Shown here: positions 1 to 5,388 of the stretch, piece after piece | Layout: every line of letters begins with the position of its first letter | How positions within the stretch are numbered: the first letter of the stretch is position 1 | Assembly: GCA_900556715.1 (NCBI GenBank) | Contig: USPM01000042.1 | Coordinates: 1 to 5,388 of the forward strand | DNA length: 5,388 nucleotides | Direction: 5' to 3' | Source: an uncultured Megamonas sp. | Lineage (GTDB): Bacteria > Bacillota_C > Negativicutes > Selenomonadales > Selenomonadaceae | Position numbers and translations under genes: made by a program | Notes under the pieces: generated by a model | Database searches by the model: none | What the model was told of the DNA's origin: nothing | The model's input: the letters and a program-made list of their open reading frames with translations, nothing else

Positions 1-926
1 GGCAATGGTTTTACCATGACTTCTGTATTTTTCATGGATAAAATATCATATAAACTTTCAGCTGAAATGAGTGTAGAAATTCCAGCCCCTATTTTTAATA
101 CAGCTTGACTAGATAAACAAGCCGCACCTGTATAACCAGTTGAACCAGCAACAACTAAAACCTTTCCACAAGAGCCTTTATATACATCATCAGCTCTTGA
201 AGCCAGATGTGCTTTTACAAAATTCTTATCAATAGCTTCTTGCTTAATATCATCTTTAGCCAATAAACTATTTGGTATACCAATGGTCTTAACTATGATA
301 TCACCTGTATGTTTACAACCAGGATACATAATCAAACCAATTTTTGGTAGTCCAAAAGTAATTGTAGCAGTGGCAAATATAGCATCACTTTCCACTGCAC
401 CAGTACTGGCATTTACACCACTTGGAATATCAACAGATAAAACAGGTCTATTCGAAGTATTTACTATTTGGATACATTTTTTAGCATCTTCACGTAATTG
501 TCCATGAATACCTGTACCTAACAAAGCATCTATAATACAATCAGAAAAAGTTATAGATATTTGCAAACGGTTCCAATCACGTTCAGAAATAATATGGTAT
601 ATTTCGGCTTGCATATTCACTAAAACATCATAATTTATTTTTGCTGATGGTGTAAAATGTTCTGTATTTCCTAAAAGAAAAATTTTTACTTTGGCTCCAC
701 TATTCATCAAATGTCTAGCTGCTACAAAGCCATCTCCGCCATTATTTCCACAGCCTGTCAAGATACAAAAACTCTGTCTATCCGTTGGTATATCTTCACA
801 AAGACGCATAGCTTCTTTTGCTACTTCATGTCCTGCATTTTCCATCAATGCAATCTCGGGTATACCAAAATGATTGATGGCTTCAGTATCAATTTGTCTC
901 ATTTGTTCGGCAGATGCAATTTTCAT
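1..926 (-). CDS. nnr: Bifunctional NAD(P)HX epimerase / ADP-dependent NAD(P)HX dehydratase, N-terminal 308 residues (runs off left edge)
   Basis: Nnr repairs hydrated, inactive NADH and NADPH. The N-terminal YjeF_N domain interconverts R and S epimers, and the C-terminal ribokinase-like CARKF domain dehydrates S-NAD(P)HX using ADP or ATP. I translated the open frame from ATG at 926. The epimerase domain covers about residues 1-220, with MENAG at 28-32, the Rossmann-like TGCGNNGGDGFVAARH at 57-72, DALLGTG at 133-139 and VDIPSGVNASTG at 165-176. The dehydratase domain begins near 243 with YKGSCGKVLVVAGS (249-262) and TGAACLSSQAVLKIGAG (266-282), so the fusion is visible, but the catalytic C-terminus lies outside the window. 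The start follows the acpS stop by 7 bp. Its Shine-Dalgarno site GGAGGG (943-938) lies inside the last acpS codons, with 11-nt spacing. The nearby ATG at 934 is not used because that frame stops after three codons. acpS followed by nnr is a common pair in Firmicutes. Very sure of family and fusion. Confidence 0.95.
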   Translation of the reverse strand, partial: MKIASAEQMRQIDTEAINHFGIPEIALMENAGHEVAKEAMRLCEDIPTDRQSFCILTGCGNNGGDGFVAARHLMNSGAKVKIFLLGNTEHFTPSAKINYDVLVNMQAEIYHIISERDWNRLQISITFSDCIIDALLGTGIHGQLREDAKKCIQIVNTSNRPVLSVDIPSGVNASTGAVESDAIFATATITFGLPKIGLIMYPGCKHTGDIIVKTIGIPNSLLAKDDIKQEAIDKNFVKAHLASRADDVYKGSCGKVLVVAGSTGYTGAACLSSQAVLKIGAGISTLISAESLYDILSMKNTEVMVKPL

Positions 927-933
927 CTTATCA

Positions 934-1308
934 TTATCCCTCCAACGTAGCTTGAGCTACTGCATATTCTTTGCAATGACTCAAGGAGATAAAAATATTA
1001 TATATTTTTCTTTTTGTAGCTATATAAGCAAAATATCCATGAAGTTTTACATGTGGTGCTCCATCATCATCAGGCAATATCTCAATATCAGTCCATAATC
1101 CTCCACCAGATATACCTGTACCCAACGCTTTCACTACAGCTTCTTTAGCCGCAAACCTAGCTGCATAAGAAGATACTGCCATTTGTTTTCTACTATTACA
1201 ATATTCTTGCTCTTTTTTTGTAAAAATACGTTCGATAAATTTTTCATTGGCTAAGGATTTTTTTATTCTCGATATTTCTATGATATCAACACCTGTACCC
1301 TTTATCAT
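934..1308 (-). CDS. acpS: Holo-[acyl-carrier-protein] synthase
   Basis: AcpS transfers 4'-phosphopantetheine from CoA to the conserved serine of apo-ACP, giving the active carrier for fatty-acid synthesis in the cytoplasm. At 124 residues it is the usual length of the trimeric AcpS family. The N-terminal signature GTGVDIIEISRI is at residues 4-15 with the Mg2+-ligand Asp8. The second signature RFAAKEAVVKALGTG is at 51-65, with Glu56 as second metal ligand and Lys60 as the conserved lysine. The C-terminal ISLSHCKEYAVAQA (107-120) matches the family's SLSHe-yA-A ending. The ATG at 1308 is preceded by a modest Shine-Dalgarno-like GGTGAAG (1320-1314), with no better start upstream. It lies 19 bp after the metal-binding-protein gene and 7 bp before nnr with no terminator between, so it is probably co-transcribed with both. 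The start could depend partly on coupling. Confidence 0.96.
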   Translation of the reverse strand: MIKGTGVDIIEISRIKKSLANEKFIERIFTKKEQEYCNSRKQMAVSSYAARFAAKEAVVKALGTGISGGGLWTDIEILPDDDGAPHVKLHGYFAYIATKRKIYNIFISLSHCKEYAVAQATLEG

Positions 1309-1327
1309 TTATACTTCACCCTTTATT

Positions 1328-2230
1328 TTATTTTAATGCCTCTTGTAATGTAAGTGCATTTTGTTTCATAGCCTTAATATAAGCATCAAGGTCATTTTCT
1401 CCTGTAACACCAGGGTCTAATATATATACTTTAGCTCCTGTTTCATTAGCAATTGTTTTCGCTGCTGTTGATGAATATTGTGGCTCTGCAAATAAAGCTT
1501 TTGCCTGTAAATTATTTACTTGTGCAATAATTTCATCTAATTCACTAGGTGTTGGTGTTGTTCCTGGTTCACGTTCAATTACTCCAACAATATTTAAATT
1601 AAACTCTTTGGCAAAATAAGGAAAAGCCTCATGGAAAGTAACAATATCTTTATTTGGCAAATTATCGATTTGTTCATGCATATCTTGTTTTAAATCTTCT
1701 AATTTTGCAATATATTCCTTTGCATTTTTTTGATAAGCATCTGCATGCTTAGGATCCAATCTGCTCAATTCATCAGCAATAGTTTGTACCTGAATTATAC
1801 AATTCGATACACTAACCCATACATGAGGATTTTTTCCATGTTCATCTTCAATTAAATCAATATTTTTAGTAGCTTCAATTACCTTGAGTTGTTTTTGATT
1901 ATCGATGACATCTTGTAAAAAAGATTCCATCCCCGCTCCATTAGCTATGAAAAAATCTGCATTTTCCAATTTTTTCATATCAGCTGGAGTCATCTGATAA
2001 TCATGTAAACAACCAGTTTGTGGCTTAGTCATATTTTCTACAACGACACCGTCAATTCCTTTTGTAATATTCAAAGTTTCTATATAAATTGGATAAAAAG
2101 ATGTAACAATTTTTATTTTATCCTCTGAATTTGCTTTATCCTCTTGACTTGTACTTGTCTTTTCACTACCACAAGCTGTAAACACCATCATTGTCATCAA
2201 ACTCAAAACCACTAATAATAATTTTTTCAA
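1328..2230 (-). CDS. znuA: Zinc/manganese-type ABC transporter substrate-binding lipoprotein (ZnuA/TroA family, cluster A-I)
   Basis: This protein captures a transition metal outside the cytoplasmic membrane and hands it to a ZnuBC-type permease. It has 300 residues. A lipoprotein signal peptide (KK, then a hydrophobic core at 4-18) ends in VFTAC with Cys20 as lipidation site, followed by a Ser/Thr/Glu-rich linker to about 37. The mature fold starts at IKIVTSFYPIY (39-49). Candidate metal ligands by family alignment are His76 (in LHDYQMTPAD), His136 (in NPHVWVS), His200 (in FHEAFPYFA) and Asp272 (in YILDPG). His at the third position favours zinc, because Mn-specific PsaA-type proteins have Glu there; TroA has His and takes both. 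The His-rich loop of many ZnuA proteins is almost absent (only EDEHGKN, 128-134). The start is TTG at 2230 with a strong AAAGGAG (2245-2239) at 8-nt spacing and no better codon near. No permease or ATPase gene is adjacent. I recognise no Zur box upstream. Metal specificity is inferred. Confidence 0.88.
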   Translation of the reverse strand: MKKLLLVVLSLMTMMVFTACGSEKTSTSQEDKANSEDKIKIVTSFYPIYIETLNITKGIDGVVVENMTKPQTGCLHDYQMTPADMKKLENADFFIANGAGMESFLQDVIDNQKQLKVIEATKNIDLIEDEHGKNPHVWVSVSNCIIQVQTIADELSRLDPKHADAYQKNAKEYIAKLEDLKQDMHEQIDNLPNKDIVTFHEAFPYFAKEFNLNIVGVIEREPGTTPTPSELDEIIAQVNNLQAKALFAEPQYSSTAAKTIANETGAKVYILDPGVTGENDLDAYIKAMKQNALTLQEALK

Positions 2231-2285
2231 AATAAAAACTCCTTTAAGATTTTATTTTTCCTCAATCATCACCAATATATACACA

Positions 2286-2313
2286 ATTATATAAAATGTG
2301 GCGATACTACCAA
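2286..2313 (-). promoter_or_regulatory. Candidate promoter for znuA-acpS-nnr
   Basis: On the minus strand a perfect -10 TATAAT (2291-2286) follows a partial -35 TTGGTA (2313-2308) at 16-bp spacing. The -35 lies inside the 3' half of the fabK terminator hairpin. Transcription would start near 2279, giving a leader of about 50 nt before the TTG start. The -10 is convincing and the -35 matches only 4 of 6 bases. The rest of the 2231-2352 gap holds the Shine-Dalgarno site and the hairpin, and I see no palindrome resembling a Zur or MntR operator. Confidence 0.4.
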
Positions 2314-2341
2314 AGATAAAATCTTCGATATACTCGCCACA
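2287..2341 (-). terminator. Rho-independent terminator after fabK, unusually long two-stage hairpin
   Basis: Starting 11 bp after the fabK stop, the minus strand carries the perfect 8-bp arms TGTGGCGA and TCGCCACA (2341-2334 and 2304-2297). Inside is a symmetric GTA/GTA internal loop, then a 10-bp stem (TATCGAAGAT pairing with ATCTTTGGTA, including G-U pairs), closed by a TTT loop. It is followed on the minus strand by TTTTATATAATT, a T-rich tail. On the plus strand the sequence after the hairpin is A-rich, so the terminator works in the fabK direction. It separates fabK from the znuA unit. Confidence 0.8.
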
Positions 2342-2352
2342 AAAATATCATA

Positions 2353-3300
2353 TCAAAGTTTAATATTTGCTGCCGAAGCTAAAGTTTCACGAGCTTGTTT
2401 CATGATGTTTTCAATGATTGTCACTACAGGTTCTACTTTTTGCAATACAGTTAAAGATTGACCAGCTTGCATCATACCATTTACTACATCACCATCAACA
2501 GCTGCCAATTTATTTGTACCTGTTGCCAAGCGAATGAGCTCTTCTTTTGGAGTTTTGCCTTCATTTTCTTTTTGTACAAATTCTGTAGAGAATTTATTTT
2601 TGATACCACGTACAGCACCGCCAAGAGTAAGACCTGTAACAATTGTATCTGTATCAATAGCTTCAATTAATTTCTGTTTCATATTTTCATGAACAGGACA
2701 TTCTTCAGCTACTAAGAAACGAGTACCCATCTGTACACCGCCAGCACCCATGAGCATAGCTGCTGCTAAGCCACGACCATCGCCGAAGCCACCAGCCATA
2801 ACAACTGGAATATCTTTTATCTCTGGAATTACCTGTGTCATAAGAGCCATTGTAGTCAATACACCAATATGACCGCCAGCTTCCATACCTTCTGCTACCA
2901 TAGCATCAGCACCAGCAGCTGCTACACGTTTTGCAAGTTTTACATTTGGAATTACAGGAATTACTTTTATGCCAGCTTCTTTCAATTTTGCAAAATATGG
3001 AACTGGATTTCCTGCACCTAAAGTAACAAAAGCAGGTTTTTCTTCGCAGATAACATCTACGATTTCATCTTTATTTGGTGCCATGAGCATTACATTTACA
3101 CCAAAAGGTTTATCTGTTAATTGTTTTGCTTTGCGAATTTCTTCACGAACATATTCTGTAGTTCTACCACCACAAGAAATAATGCCTGCACCACCAGCAT
3201 TAGAAACTGCAGCTGCAAGTTTTGCATCAGAAATCCAAGCCATACCGCCTTGAATAATTGGATATTTTATACCTAAAACTTCAGTAATAGACTTTGCCAT
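2353..3300 (-). CDS. fabK: FabK-type enoyl-[acyl-carrier-protein] reductase II (nitronate monooxygenase / NPD family flavoprotein)
   Basis: FabK is an FMN-dependent enzyme that reduces trans-2-enoyl-ACP to acyl-ACP in the last step of fatty-acid elongation. It replaces triclosan-sensitive FabI in many Firmicutes. The TIM-barrel protein has 315 residues from ATG 3300. Visible motifs are YPIIQGGMAW (13-22), DKPFGVNVMLMAPN (63-76), LGAGNP (94-99), AEGMEAGGHIG (136-146) with His144, the flavin-phosphate region AGGFGDGRGLAAAMLMGA (169-186) and QMGTRFLVAEE (190-200). Remembered S. pneumoniae FabK aligns nearly without gaps through this core and also has its conserved histidine at 144. Nitronate monooxygenases share the fold, so substrate assignment is strong but not proven. 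I chose ATG 3300 because AGGAGG (3312-3307) sits 6 nt upstream; a TTG at 3333 would add 11 residues but has no such site. The gene stands alone with its own promoter and terminator, outside any fab cluster in view, though acpS is two genes downstream. It is markedly less AT-rich than its neighbours. Confidence 0.87.
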   Translation of the reverse strand: MAKSITEVLGIKYPIIQGGMAWISDAKLAAAVSNAGGAGIISCGGRTTEYVREEIRKAKQLTDKPFGVNVMLMAPNKDEIVDVICEEKPAFVTLGAGNPVPYFAKLKEAGIKVIPVIPNVKLAKRVAAAGADAMVAEGMEAGGHIGVLTTMALMTQVIPEIKDIPVVMAGGFGDGRGLAAAMLMGAGGVQMGTRFLVAEECPVHENMKQKLIEAIDTDTIVTGLTLGGAVRGIKNKFSTEFVQKENEGKTPKEELIRLATGTNKLAAVDGDVVNGMMQAGQSLTVLQKVEPVVTIIENIMKQARETLASAANIKL

Positions 3301-3352
3301 TTTAATCCTCCTAAAAGAAAAATCTCTTTTCAAAATTTAATCTAAATCTTAT

Positions 3353-3380
3353 TTTAGTATACCATAAAATCCATACTAAA
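3353..3380. promoter_or_regulatory. 28-bp palindrome over the fabK promoter, candidate repressor operator
   Basis: Perfect 8-bp arms TTTAGTAT and ATACTAAA are separated by 12 bp (3361-3372). The promoter-side arm covers most of the fabK -10 hexamer, so a bound protein would block RNA polymerase. The arms resemble the TTAGTA/TACTAA half-sites of the lipid regulator FapR, but the spacing is longer than in the FapR sites I know. It is an unlikely terminator for the upstream gene: the stem is only 2/8 GC and no T-run follows. The symmetry is seen; the operator role is inferred. Confidence 0.45.
3356..3364 (-). promoter_or_regulatory. Extended -10 promoter of fabK
   Basis: The minus strand reads TGG then TATACT (3364-3356), an extended -10 (TGn plus a 5/6 hexamer). 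No good -35 lies 16-18 bp upstream, which fits the extended -10 class. Transcription would start near 3349, leaving a leader of about 50 nt that contains the AGGAGG site. Confidence 0.55.
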
Positions 3381-3383
3381 TCA

Positions 3384-3629
3384 TTAGGGATTGATTATAA
3401 ATGATAATTTTTGCTTGCGTGATAATTTTTTTATCTGAGCTTCACGCTTCATAGCTTCACTTTTTGTAGCAAAAACTTCATAATAAACTAATTTAACCGG
3501 CAAACGCCCGCGTGTATAGCGAGCACCTTTGCCGGCATTGTGTGTTTTTAGACGCTTTTTTAAATCATTTGTCCAACCTGTATATAAAGTACCATCGCTA
3601 CATTGTACCATATACGTATAACAATTCAT
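3384..3629 (-). CDS. Small GIY-YIG domain protein (UPF0213 / YhbQ-YazA type)
   Basis: This is an 81-residue stand-alone GIY-YIG domain, the catalytic fold of UvrC and of homing endonucleases. Family members are predicted DNA nucleases with poorly defined roles, possibly in repair. The GIY part is [10 protein letters not shown] (4-13) and the YIG part is LYTGWT (15-20). Then come Arg26 and His30 (KKRLKTHN), [17 protein letters not shown] (35-51) and the C-terminal [14 protein letters not shown] (61-74), with Glu63 as likely metal ligand. Length and motif order are typical, and the domain looks complete. Its ATG shares one base with the TAA of the cyclophilin gene upstream (TAATG at 3631-3627). 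There is no strong Shine-Dalgarno site, so translation is probably coupled. It is the last gene of the three-gene operon. Family is secure; substrate and role are unknown. Confidence 0.93.
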   Translation of the reverse strand: MNCYTYMVQCSDGTLYTGWTNDLKKRLKTHNAGKGARYTRGRLPVKLVYYEVFATKSEAMKREAQIKKLSRKQKLSFIINP

Positions 3630-4228
3630 TATTCAGCATCTTTGATTTCTATTTTATTAATAACTACATCTTCAATAGGTTTATCCATGAAATCAGTCTG
3701 TACATGACCAATAGCTTCCACTACGTCCATGCCTTTTATCACTTTACCAAAAACAGCATGATGACCATCAAGCCATGGAGTTTTATCTAAAGTGATAAAG
3801 AACTGAGAACCACCTGTATTAGGGCCAGCATTTGCCATGGATAACACGCCAGGGCCATCATGTCTTAAATCTTTATGAAATTCATCTTTAATAGTATATC
3901 CAGGGCCACCTGTACCATTACCATTAGGGTCTCCACCTTGAATCATGAAACCATCAATTACACGATGGAAAATTAAACCATCATAAAAATTATGTTCTGC
4001 TAAATCAATAAAATTTCCTGTTGTGATTGGTGCTTTATCTTCGAATAATTCAATTTCAAAAGTACCCATATTTGTTTCAAATACTGCTATACGATTTTTG
4101 CTCATTGATTGAACTTCCTTTCCTATTTGTTCATTAGAATTTATTTGTTGCTCTGCAATACCATTACTTGTGAATAAAGATAAGGTAAATACAGAAGCCA
4201 ATAAACATAAAAATATAAATTTTTTCAT
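3629..4228 (-). CDS. Exported cyclophilin-type peptidyl-prolyl cis-trans isomerase
   Basis: Cyclophilins speed cis-trans isomerisation at proline bonds during protein folding. This one has 199 residues from ATG 4228. A signal peptide (KK, hydrophobic core 4-20) probably ends at GIA25, followed by a polar linker to about 41 and the cyclophilin domain at 43-197. Residues matching human CypA's active site are present: Arg89, Phe94 and Gln97 in [14 protein letters not shown] (87-100), Phe144 in [11 protein letters not shown] (140-150), and Trp152 and His157 in [12 protein letters not shown]. An active enzyme exported beyond the cytoplasmic membrane is therefore expected. ATG 4228 is preferred because GGGAG (4241-4237) precedes it by 8 nt and MKKF begins a proper signal peptide; ATG 4243 would add only five residues. 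A second ATG at 4105 could make a cytoplasmic form. The gene starts 19 bp after the hydrolase gene and overlaps the GIY-YIG gene by one base. It could be called PpiA- or PpiB-like. Confidence 0.93.
   Translation of the reverse strand: MKKFIFLCLLASVFTLSLFTSNGIAEQQINSNEQIGKEVQSMSKNRIAVFETNMGTFEIELFEDKAPITTGNFIDLAEHNFYDGLIFHRVIDGFMIQGGDPNGNGTGGPGYTIKDEFHKDLRHDGPGVLSMANAGPNTGGSQFFITLDKTPWLDGHHAVFGKVIKGMDVVEAIGHVQTDFMDKPIEDVVINKIEIKDAE
4103..4121 (-). promoter_or_regulatory. Possible internal translation start in the cyclophilin gene
   Basis: Codon 42 of the exported form is ATG (4105-4103), preceded at 8-nt spacing by the purine-rich AAAGGAAG (4121-4114). The protein from there begins [14 protein letters not shown], which looks like the natural start of a cytosolic cyclophilin and keeps the whole catalytic domain (158 residues). 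The signals are seen; use of both starts is inferred. Confidence 0.35.
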
Positions 4229-4247
4229 ACATGCTTCTCCCATATTT

Positions 4248-4952
4248 TTATTTTTCTATTAAATGATTATCTCCAGAGTTCTTAGGACACCATACATCTT
4301 TCATTTTATCTCTATTAGGAAAATCATCTGGTATTATCCAATCTTTTTTACCGACATTATGCATAGTGACTAAATTTTTTACTTCAGTGACCTTACAAAA
4401 TTCTGTCACACCTAAATCCAAAAATTCTTCTAATCTACTATCCACTGGGAAAAAAGCAATATCCATCTTTAATCCAGCTAATCGCTTTAATTGTTTAGTA
4501 AAACCATTTTTTGCAAATGCATTATTTTCTTTTGTATCACCTTTCCAATGCCACCAATTAAAATCACCTGCATGGAAAATTTTCCAACCATATTTCTCTA
4601 CAAAAAAAGAAATTCCTTCATCTGTAGAACTAAATGAACGTACATGTATATTTTCATCATCATATGTCATATACTCATCTAAAATAACAGTCTTTTCTTC
4701 AGGTAACACATCAGTCACTACATCATAGCTGATAAAATATTTTGTTACTTTATCCTGAAACTCACTTATTTTAGGATTAAAATGGTCATAATGAATATGA
4801 GATACAAAAAAATAAACTTCTTTTTTATCTTGAATGATTTTACTCACTAAATTTTTAGGATCTTGATAATAGTCAAAAACTATCGCACAATCTCCTATTT
4901 CCAAAATAAAACCACTATTTAATAAATACGTTATATTTACATTATCATACAT
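4248..4952 (-). CDS. Metallo-beta-lactamase-fold hydrolase (UlaG/RomA-like), function unknown
   Basis: A 234-residue cytoplasmic protein with no signal peptide. The fold is shown by the N-terminal beta strands [21 protein letters not shown] (7-27), the metal motif HIHYDH (52-57; His52, His54, Asp56, His57), HAGD (127-130) with Asp130 as probable bridging ligand, and TMHNVG (196-201) with the last ligand His198. The middle histidine typical of beta-lactamases and glyoxalases is absent; that position looks like SSTDEG (108-113). A tryptophan-rich NWWHW follows Asp130. Related UlaG-like proteins include sugar-lactone hydrolases, but no substrate can be assigned. ATG 4952 is chosen because GAGGTG (4964-4959) lies 6 nt upstream; the in-frame GTG at 4961 overlaps that site. 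It is the first gene of a unit with cyclophilin and GIY-YIG genes, with its own promoter. It is clearly more AT-rich than fabK (hand count of 4801-4860: 12 of 60 G+C). Confidence 0.85.
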   Translation of the reverse strand: MYDNVNITYLLNSGFILEIGDCAIVFDYYQDPKNLVSKIIQDKKEVYFFVSHIHYDHFNPKISEFQDKVTKYFISYDVVTDVLPEEKTVILDEYMTYDDENIHVRSFSSTDEGISFFVEKYGWKIFHAGDFNWWHWKGDTKENNAFAKNGFTKQLKRLAGLKMDIAFFPVDSRLEEFLDLGVTEFCKVTEVKNLVTMHNVGKKDWIIPDDFPNRDKMKDVWCPKNSGDNHLIEK

Positions 4953-4985
4953 AATACTCACCTCAAAAGGGCATAATATACATTC

Positions 4986-5014
4986 ATTTTCACAAATTTT
5001 AGCAATAGTGTCAA
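4986..5014 (-). promoter_or_regulatory. Promoter of the hydrolase-cyclophilin-GIY-YIG operon
   Basis: On the minus strand a perfect -35 TTGACA (5014-5009) is followed after 17 bp by GAAAAT (4991-4986), itself preceded by TGT (4994-4992), an extended -10 arrangement. The start would be near 4979, giving a leader of about 27 nt that includes the GAGGTG ribosome site. The -35 is strong and the -10 is 4/6. Confidence 0.6.
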
Positions 5015-5025
5015 GACCTGTTTAC

Positions 5026-5039
5026 TTTTGACTTCAAAA
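5026..5039. repeat. Short palindrome over the aroC -35 box
   Basis: TTTTGA (5026-5031) and TCAAAA (5034-5039) form an inverted repeat around CT, covering the TTGACT -35 box. It could be an operator, but a 6-bp AT-rich repeat can occur by chance. No regulator is suggested by the sequence. Confidence 0.25.
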
Positions 5040-5079
5040 TAATATTTTTCTAGCATGATTTTATTTTTTTAGTTATAAT
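5028..5079 (+). promoter_or_regulatory. Candidate aroC promoter region with two possible -10 boxes
   Basis: TTGACT (5028-5033) and TAGCAT (5051-5056) are spaced by 17 bp and form one candidate with 5/6 and 4/6 matches. A second, perfect -10 TATAAT lies at 5074-5079 but lacks a recognisable -35 and has no TGn extension. Either gives a leader of about 40-65 nt before the aroC ATG. I cannot decide between them from sequence. Confidence 0.5.
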
Positions 5080-5125
5080 ATCTATTGATAACTTGTAAAC
5101 TTGAAAATATAAGGGGTTGAACATA

Positions 5126-5388
5126 ATGTTTAGATTTTTAACTGCTGGCGAGTCTCATGGACAATGCCTAACAGCATTAGTTGAGGGCATTCCTGCCGGT
5201 CTTAAAATAAATCTCGATGAAGTAAATAGACAAATGGCTCGCCGTCAAAAAGGCTATGGTCGTGGTGGTCGTATGTCTATAGAAACAGACAAAGTTGATA
5301 TTTTATCTGGTGTACGTTTTGGTGAAACAATGGGCGACCCTATTACTTTACGTGTAGTGAATAAAGACTGGGAAAACTGGACTGACCG
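5126..5388 (+). CDS. aroC: Chorismate synthase, N-terminal 87 residues (runs off right edge)
   Basis: AroC converts 5-enolpyruvylshikimate-3-phosphate to chorismate, using reduced FMN. This is the last step of the shikimate pathway and the branch point to aromatic amino acids and folate. The fragment starts with the canonical [10 protein letters not shown] (4-13; the GESHG signature with catalytic His11), continues with LVEGIPAGL (18-26), then the arginine-rich [15 protein letters not shown] (39-53) that binds FMN and substrate phosphate, and [14 protein letters not shown] (60-73). About three quarters of the usual 360-390 residues lie beyond the window. ATG 5126 is preceded by AAGGGG (5111-5116) at 9-nt spacing, and [12 protein letters not shown] is the expected start. 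It is the only plus-strand gene and diverges from the hydrolase operon. Confidence 0.97.
   Translation, partial: MFRFLTAGESHGQCLTALVEGIPAGLKINLDEVNRQMARRQKGYGRGGRMSIETDKVDILSGVRFGETMGDPITLRVVNKDWENWTD

Noticed and set aside
283..1098. Several plus-strand open frames of 60-79 codons
   Set aside because: All are antisense to nnr and acpS, which are well supported; the translations show no domain.
2231..2296. Zur or MntR operator upstream of znuA
   Set aside because: No convincing palindrome of the known consensus types is present.
2969..3253. 94-codon plus-strand open frame
   Set aside because: Antisense shadow of fabK, created by its regular codon usage.
3314..3331. Small AAAAGA/TCTTTT hairpin in the fabK leader, considered as a riboswitch or attenuator
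   Set aside because: The stem is 6 bp and AT-rich, with no alternative pairing with the ribosome site that I can see; the leader is too short for a known riboswitch.
3301..3333. Upstream TTG start giving fabK 11 more residues
   Set aside because: ATG 3300 has AGGAGG at ideal spacing and matches the usual N-terminus of the family; the extension has no family resemblance.
4366..4728. 120-codon open frame on the plus strand
   Set aside because: It lies wholly antisense to the hydrolase gene, whose metal motifs are clear, and shows no recognisable domain.
5083..5115. TTGATA-17 bp-TATAAG as an aroC promoter
   Set aside because: The -10 would overlap the Shine-Dalgarno AAGGGG, so the transcript would lack a ribosome site.

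Overview
The window is ordinary chromosomal housekeeping DNA from an AT-rich bacterium of the Firmicutes type. Shine-Dalgarno sites are strong (AGGAGG, AAAGGAG), promoters are sigma-A-like, and start codons are ATG or TTG. The FabK-type enoyl-ACP reductase and the linked acpS-nnr pair fit this group. A Negativicutes member (Selenomonas/Megamonas-like, with an outer membrane) is my best guess. It rests on general resemblance, not on a search.

Seven genes lie on the minus strand and one on the plus strand. Reading the minus strand from the right, the first unit (4952 to 3384) encodes a metallo-beta-lactamase-fold hydrolase, an exported cyclophilin prolyl isomerase and a small GIY-YIG protein. 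These are tightly packed (19 bp gap, then a 1-nt TAATG overlap) behind a promoter with a perfect TTGACA -35. Next is a single FabK-like enoyl-ACP reductase (3300 to 2353), with its own extended -10 promoter inside a 28-bp palindrome and a long hairpin terminator after it. The third unit (2230 to beyond position 1) encodes a zinc/manganese-type substrate-binding lipoprotein with a TTG start, holo-ACP synthase (acpS) and the bifunctional NAD(P)HX epimerase/dehydratase (nnr), with gaps of 19 and 7 bp. nnr runs off the left edge.

On the plus strand, chorismate synthase (aroC) starts at 5126 and runs off the right edge. It diverges from the hydrolase operon. The two candidate -35 boxes stand back to back, 13 bp apart.

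Functionally, FabK and AcpS both serve fatty-acid synthesis: AcpS makes the holo-ACP that carries FabK's substrate. Nnr repairs damaged NAD(P)H. The binding protein captures metal for an importer whose other parts are not in the window. AroC completes the shikimate pathway. I found no mobile element, CRISPR array, tRNA, rRNA or clear new system, and no gene-free stretch exceeds about 165 bp. The most interesting points are regulatory or structural: the fabK palindrome, a possible second start inside the cyclophilin gene, the compound terminator and the altered metal site of the hydrolase.
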